Shown here piece after piece: positions 34,724-37,450 of a DNA stretch of 37,450 nucleotides (positions within the stretch are counted from its first letter, which is position 1; every line of letters begins with the position of its first letter). A program made the translations under genes and the position numbers. The notes beneath the pieces were generated by a model. That model was not told where the DNA came from. It did no database searches and saw only the letters and a program-made list of their open reading frames with translations. The DNA lies in NCBI GenBank assembly GCA_003562335.1, contig PWVE01000055.1, positions 1 to 37,450 on the forward strand, given 5' to 3'. This DNA is from PVC group bacterium. GTDB lineage: Bacteria; Verrucomicrobiota; Kiritimatiellia; SLAD01.

Positions 34724-35737
34724 TCACTCCGCTGTATAAAGCGGGCGCATGGTTCGGTCGGTGGCGCGGTAAACGCGTTGCTCTTCCAAATGGCCATGGA
34801 GCCGTTCAAATGGTGGGCGGCGATTAAACATCTCCACGATGGCCGTAATCGGCTGGCCCGCCTCCATGTAGACACGTACCGCCTCCATGATCTGGACAGA
34901 AGGCGTTATGGGATCGAGGACGTAATGCGTGGATACCATATCGATGGCCGGAAAGTGGTGCCGGAACCAAGCGCGATAGTAGGTGTATGAGCGGCACGAC
35001 ATGAACCAAAAAACTTTGCAACGCGGTTCAATTCGTTCCCACGCGGGATGATGGCCACCTTGGACCCGGACCCAGCCGCCGGGAAGCTCCGCGAGTACTC
35101 GGTCTTCCGCGAGGAGATGATTCGATGGCAGTTCGAGTGTCGGCGGTGCAAGATGGAGCCACTCTGCGTCCTCCGGTGTGTCCCCAAACCACAACCCCCG
35201 GCCCAGATTGGCGTGCCCAAAATAGAAAACCATATCCACCTCCTCAAACGAGGACACGAACTCTTCCCATGAATCTACACGCCGGACACGCCAGAGACCG
35301 TCGGCTGCATTAACCTCGTCTATCCACTGCTGTAAAGGCGCGCGCAGGCGCTTATCTTGCATATGCAGTGCAACATCGATAACGCCCTCACTACCGGCAA
35401 GGTCACCATATGTCCACTGCGGACTGAATGGGCGGGCGGGATCAAGCGTGACCGGTGGCAGGGGATCGCCCCATGGCTCCGCTGACACCGGCTGGTTCAC
35501 CTCCCCCAGTATTTGCTTTACCAACGAGAGATTGCCATCCCGTGGCGAGAGGTTCCAGTGCCTTAGCAAGCGTCGAGCGGTTATGCGGTCCACCAACCGT
35601 TCAACCACCGGCCCCCGGTATGGATCGAACAGTAGCGGCAATAAGATCAGCAGCAGGCAGATCCACGCGACACAACGCCTATGGAGGCGCAGCCAACGCG
35701 CCCTACAGCACGGAATACTTCTTTGATTATCAGTCAT
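34724..35737 (-). CDS. Membrane-anchored protein with a clan-CD peptidase-like His/Cys pair
   Basis: I start this at ATG 35737 (MTDNQRSIPCC), because the upstream 83 codons of the ORF track run through repeats. The 337-residue protein has one N-terminal hydrophobic helix (about 24-37) and a long exterior domain. Two hydrophobic strands end in a His (VFYFGHAN, H175) and a Cys (VFWFMSCRSY, C248), as in caspase, gingipain and CHAT peptidases (clan CD), where the order His then Cys and the SGHG / DACRS contexts are comparable. The resemblance is distant, and the protein may be a known uncharacterised family. It lies alone in accessory DNA. Confidence 0.5.
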   Translation of the reverse strand: MTDNQRSIPCCRARWLRLHRRCVAWICLLLILLPLLFDPYRGPVVERLVDRITARRLLRHWNLSPRDGNLSLVKQILGEVNQPVSAEPWGDPLPPVTLDPARPFSPQWTYGDLAGSEGVIDVALHMQDKRLRAPLQQWIDEVNAADGLWRVRRVDSWEEFVSSFEEVDMVFYFGHANLGRGLWFGDTPEDAEWLHLAPPTLELPSNHLLAEDRVLAELPGGWVRVQGGHHPAWERIEPRCKVFWFMSCRSYTYYRAWFRHHFPAIDMVSTHYVLDPITPSVQIMEAVRVYMEAGQPITAIVEMFNRRPPFERLHGHLEEQRVYRATDRTMRPLYTAE

Positions 35738-35740
35738 GTC

Positions 35741-35759
35741 GCGGCTTACCCAAAGCCGC
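35741..35759 (-). promoter_or_regulatory. Hairpin abutting the peptidase-like start codon
   Basis: GCGGCTT-accca-AAGCCGC (7 bp, plus-strand notation) ends 3 nt before ATG 35737 and occupies the place of a ribosome-binding site. No Shine-Dalgarno is visible. With the promoter proposed at 35760-35788, the mRNA would begin at or next to this hairpin. Confidence 0.4.
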
Positions 35760-35788
35760 AGTATATGGCCCACTTGGGGGGCAGTCCA
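35760..35788 (-). promoter_or_regulatory. Putative promoter of the peptidase-like gene
   Basis: On the minus strand, TGGACT (35788-35783) and TATACT (35765-35760) are separated by exactly 17 nt, resembling -35 and -10 boxes (4/6 and 5/6 matches). Start of transcription would fall about 20-25 nt before the ATG. Confidence 0.4.
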
Positions 35789-35824
35789 GCAACGGATTTT
35801 GCAGGGAAGCTTGGAGCTTGGTGG

Positions 35825-35865
35825 AGCTTGGGGACAGAGAACAGGAAGCTTGGGGACAGAGAACA
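35825..35865. repeat. Tandem AGCTTGGGGACAGAGAACA repeat
   Basis: Two identical 19-nt copies (35825-35843 and 35847-35865) separated by GGA, preceded by partial AGCTTGG copies from about 35808. GGGGACAGAGAAC is reminiscent of sequences I associate with REP-associated (RAYT) transposase regions; no transposase gene is present here. Confidence 0.6.
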
Positions 35866-35966
35866 CGCCCTTGGCTCGATTCCGATCTCGCGGATTGTGC
35901 GAGGTGTGATTCGCGAAGCCGTGATAAGCGAATTTTGAAGAGAATATGGATTTAGCAGGACTACGC

Positions 35967-36089
35967 TTAGCGGTAGGAATAGCCACCCAGCCAGCGCCGG
36001 ATTGTTTGGGCCGGAACCATTGTCAGCCGGGCCGCCTCGGGGATGGCGTAGATGCCGACCCCGACAAAACTGGATATTTCCGCGTTCAC
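35967..36089 (-). pseudogene. 5' stub of a DUF433-type antitoxin
   Basis: Not in the ORF track. From GTG 36089, with AGGAG at 36096-36102 as a good ribosome-binding site, the frame reads ...SSFVGVGIYAIPEAARLTMV... then RRWLGGYSYR and TAA at 35967. This is the MerR-like helix-turn-helix that opens DUF433-containing antitoxins (about 220 residues), where RRWL.GYSYR is followed by the DUF433 part. Only 40 codons remain. The downstream half and any cognate toxin are absent, so a deletion has removed them. Confidence 0.6.
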
Positions 36090-36357
36090 CACACCTGCTC
36101 CTCTTGTCTGTCCTGACTGCACGATGCCTCATTCTGGCCTGTTCGGCAATGCCAACTCTCGGCCAAAATATCCGAAGGCTGGGCAGCTGGAGGGTCCGTC
36201 CCGGGATTTTGGTATCGGGGAACCGGCAGCGGATGCCGGAGAAACAGGTGTTGGACTTTCGGTCCCACTGCACGAGGCGGCCGGGGGTGTGATTGATTGA
36301 CGAGGTAGTGACAAACGAACCTTGAAAGAGGGATTCCGATTGCGTAGATTTCACCCA

Positions 36358-36429
36358 ATGCCTGATCCATCCAAGGTCCAAAAAGCTCTTCAATACGCGC
36401 TACTCATTGCCGCGCAAGGGTGTTTATGA
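36358..36429 (+). CDS. Micro-ORF of 23 residues (probable gene stub)
   Basis: MPDPSKVQKALQYALLIAAQ... ends at TGA 36427 and overlaps the next ORF as ATGA. The peptide looks like the helical start of a larger soluble protein rather than random sequence, but I cannot name the family. No Shine-Dalgarno precedes it. Probably a truncated gene whose end has been joined to the next start. Confidence 0.35.
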   Translation: MPDPSKVQKALQYALLIAAQGCL

Positions 36430-36680
36430 TAGATCGTCTGTCCAGAAAGAAACGCAAGGCGATGCAGGCGCGCATGGCTGAACTGCGCTCGCGTTTCAAG
36501 GCGCAGCAGACGGCCGAAACAACCTATCCGGCCCCTCCCCCCGGTCGCCAGGATGCGGTATTCGAGCAGGGCGTCGAATGGCTCGACCGTTTGGCCGGTA
36601 CACCATTCCCTGGCGAGGGTGCAGCCGTGCACTTTACCGATGACGTATGGAAGTCGGAAGCACGGAGTGGGCATGGCTGA
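36426..36680 (+). CDS. Hypothetical 84-residue basic protein
   Basis: I start it at ATG 36426 (MIDRLSRKKRKAMQARMAELRSRFKAQQ), which overlaps the upstream stop as ATGA; the ORF track begins two codons earlier at a GTG. The N-terminus is a strongly basic amphipathic helix, suited to nucleic-acid binding or protein contact, and the C-terminal half (QGVEWLDRLAGTPFPGEGAAVHFTDDVW) is more globular. No family recognised. It overlaps the next start, so it belongs to a compact operon that now ends at the rloB remnant. Confidence 0.45.
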   Translation: MIDRLSRKKRKAMQARMAELRSRFKAQQTAETTYPAPPPGRQDAVFEQGVEWLDRLAGTPFPGEGAAVHFTDDVWKSEARSGHG

Positions 36681-36738
36681 CTATCCGGACGACTGCATCC
36701 AGAGCCTGACGGCTTCGTGGTGGGAGGCATCAACTTGA
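36673..36738 (+). pseudogene. 21-codon stub ending at the rloB junction
   Basis: ATG 36673 overlaps the previous stop by 8 nt and opens MADYPDDCIQSLTASWWEAS..., stopping at 36738, only 5 nt from the convergent rloB stop. Start overlap and composition suggest the head of a third operon gene cut by the same rearrangement. Unrecognised. Confidence 0.3.
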
Positions 36739-36743
36739 TCGGC

Positions 36744-37165
36744 CTACGCGTTAAACTTCTCAACCAACTTGTACACCCTTGAGCCATGGTCGCGGGGCCA
36801 TAGATCGTCCGGTTTTTGATCCAGTCCCTTTGCGCGTCGGATGGCATCCGTGACGCCGGGCAGCAGCGCATCCACGTCATACTTTCCCTTTTTTTCCGGC
36901 GTATATCCCGGCAGCACATCTGCTAATCTTCGCTGACAATCATGCCTGTCATTGAAAAAGCAGGGATCGCGGAAATGAAGGTATAGCCAAATTTCGAAGC
37001 AGGGGTTGCTCAGTGCGATATTGAAGCCGGAATCATGTGCGGCCCGGCAGGTATCATCCAATTCCTTTTCGGGCCATGCATCGCGGTCAATGATCATCCA
37101 GCCTTCGTCATGCCCTTTTTGATAATCCTTGCAAAACGCCTAAACCCTCTGCGCCGCCGACTCAT
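36744..37165 (-). pseudogene. RloB-like gene with internal deletion and frameshift
   Basis: The C-terminal body is RloB-like: GWMIIDRDAWPEKELDD, then IALSNPCFEIWLYLHFRDPCFF and SRVYKLVEKFNA. RloB proteins normally begin with a basic stretch and a CEGxxTE Toprim-like motif. Here the ATG at 37165 overlaps the ATPase stop (ATGA) and reads MSRRRRGFRRFARI..., the expected basic start, but this frame ends at TGA, while the body frame is closed by a TAG upstream of FCKDYQKGHDEGW. So about 60-80 codons including CEGxxTE appear to be missing and the frame is shifted. The gene is probably non-functional; the 117-residue ORF could at best give a fragment. Confidence 0.65.
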
Positions 37166-37450
37166 GCCGATCGCACCTGTTCCGTGCTTGCTTGCGGCAT
37201 ACGCCCCATGGGTGGCACACCTGCAAATCGCCCTAGCAAATAGTTCTTCCGTATGTCCTTATCAAATCGGACACCCTTGAAGTCGCTCAGGGACGTAAGC
37301 TTGGAATGGCCGCTATCCATCTTGTCCAGAAACCAGATTTCGTCACGACGGAACAGATCCTGATCAAGGAGTAGTGGATCGTGCGTTGTGAATAACAGTT
37401 GCGCGCGCGACGCCTGCGTACGTGCGCCAAGGAAGCTTTCTATCAAGCCC
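37162..37450 (-). CDS. RloA-like AAA ATPase, C-terminal part (runs off the window)
   Basis: Open to the window edge, so the true start lies beyond 37450; the ORF-track Met is a TTG. Visible are RAQLLFTTHDPLLLDQDLFRRDEIWFLDK and LTSLSDFKGVRFDKDIRKNYLLGRFAG, the C-terminal ABC-like signatures (switch His in TTHD) of ATPases paired with RloB. RloA/RloB pairs lie in defence islands and are thought to act against phage. The stop overlaps the rloB start as ATGA. Whether the ATPase is complete cannot be judged here. Confidence 0.75.
   Translation of the reverse strand, partial: GLIESFLGARTQASRAQLLFTTHDPLLLDQDLFRRDEIWFLDKMDSGHSKLTSLSDFKGVRFDKDIRKNYLLGRFAGVPPMGRMPQASTEQVRSA

Larger units (their letters stand above)
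35738..36357. other. 620-bp degraded interval
   Basis: Apart from the promoter and hairpin, tandem repeat and DUF433-like stub listed separately, I find no gene. The ORFs 36002-36292 and 36052-36300 plus, and 36086-36370 and 36129-36314 minus, have no family features. A hairpin CCGGCA-gcgga-TGCCGG is at 36223-36239, and ATTCGC/GCGAAT flank 35909-35933. Confidence 0.45.

Noticed and set aside
35738-35986. 83-codon N-terminal extension of the peptidase-like ORF
   Set aside because: It runs through the hairpin, promoter-like boxes and the tandem repeat; the membrane segment follows naturally from ATG 35737.
1-37450. CRISPR array, rRNA, tmRNA, complete insertion sequence
   Set aside because: No regularly spaced repeats, no rRNA or tmRNA signatures and no transposase motifs were found on either strand.

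Overview
The window reads as a piece of chromosome from a Gram-negative (diderm) bacterium. It carries outer-membrane and LPS-type genes (an LpxL/HtrB-like acyltransferase, a WbaP-like sugar-phosphate transferase, a GmhB-like phosphatase, lipoproteins and a C-terminal beta-barrel ending in Phe). A TIGR03790-family protein, a ThrRS lacking its TGS domain and a PilZ-like protein ending in CPFCENY make me favour the PVC superphylum, most likely Kiritimatiellota or a relative. That placement is inference; no rRNA gene is present. No transposase, integrase, phage structural gene or CRISPR array was found.

Layout. 1-1293: a VapBC-type toxin-antitoxin pair flanked by repeat-rich non-coding DNA. 1294-3557: an SDR-like protein without the usual catalytic Tyr, followed by a photolyase of the FeS-BCP lineage that has lost most cluster cysteines. 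3627-6710: tRNA-Val, thrS, infC and a LysM lipoprotein. 6726-10258: a tandem GYF-like coiled-coil protein and a CPA2 antiporter. 10255-18833 (minus): one compact cluster running from a ClpX-like ATPase through psd, pssA, a 25-codon stub resembling rfbD, an alpha/beta hydrolase, a small membrane protein and an SGNH hydrolase to a 1186-residue TPR/NodB-like/beta-barrel protein. 19070-24048 (plus): a PilZ-like protein, a J-domain/TPR protein, a periplasmic peroxiredoxin, an OmlA-like/DUF5684-like membrane protein, ldhA and an erythromycin-esterase-like lipoprotein. 24384-25131: a DUF7718-like/DUF5647-like pair followed by the broken start of a helicase-like gene. 25016-34317: a nucleoside deoxyribosyltransferase-like gene, lpxL-like gene, clpB, a VTT membrane protein and the wbaP/TIGR03790/gmhB-like surface-polysaccharide cluster. 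34382-34467: tRNA-Tyr. Beyond it lies a degraded accessory region with a membrane-anchored putative clan-CD peptidase-like protein, repeats, a DUF433-type antitoxin stub, micro-ORFs and a broken RloAB-like defence pair that runs off the right edge.

How it fits together. The minus-strand cluster joins phosphatidylethanolamine synthesis (psd, pssA) to apparent exopolysaccharide export or modification functions (SGNH hydrolase, TPR/NodB-like/barrel protein). The best candidate for an undescribed assembly is that final protein: it puts PgaA-like TPRs and barrel on either side of a PgaB-like deacetylase fold whose metal ligands look degenerate. A second theme is decay: at least four gene 5' ends survive as short stubs with start codons (rfbD-like, helicase-like, DUF433-like, rloB-like), most of them in defence or toxin-antitoxin contexts. 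All family names come from reading the translations; none was checked by database search.
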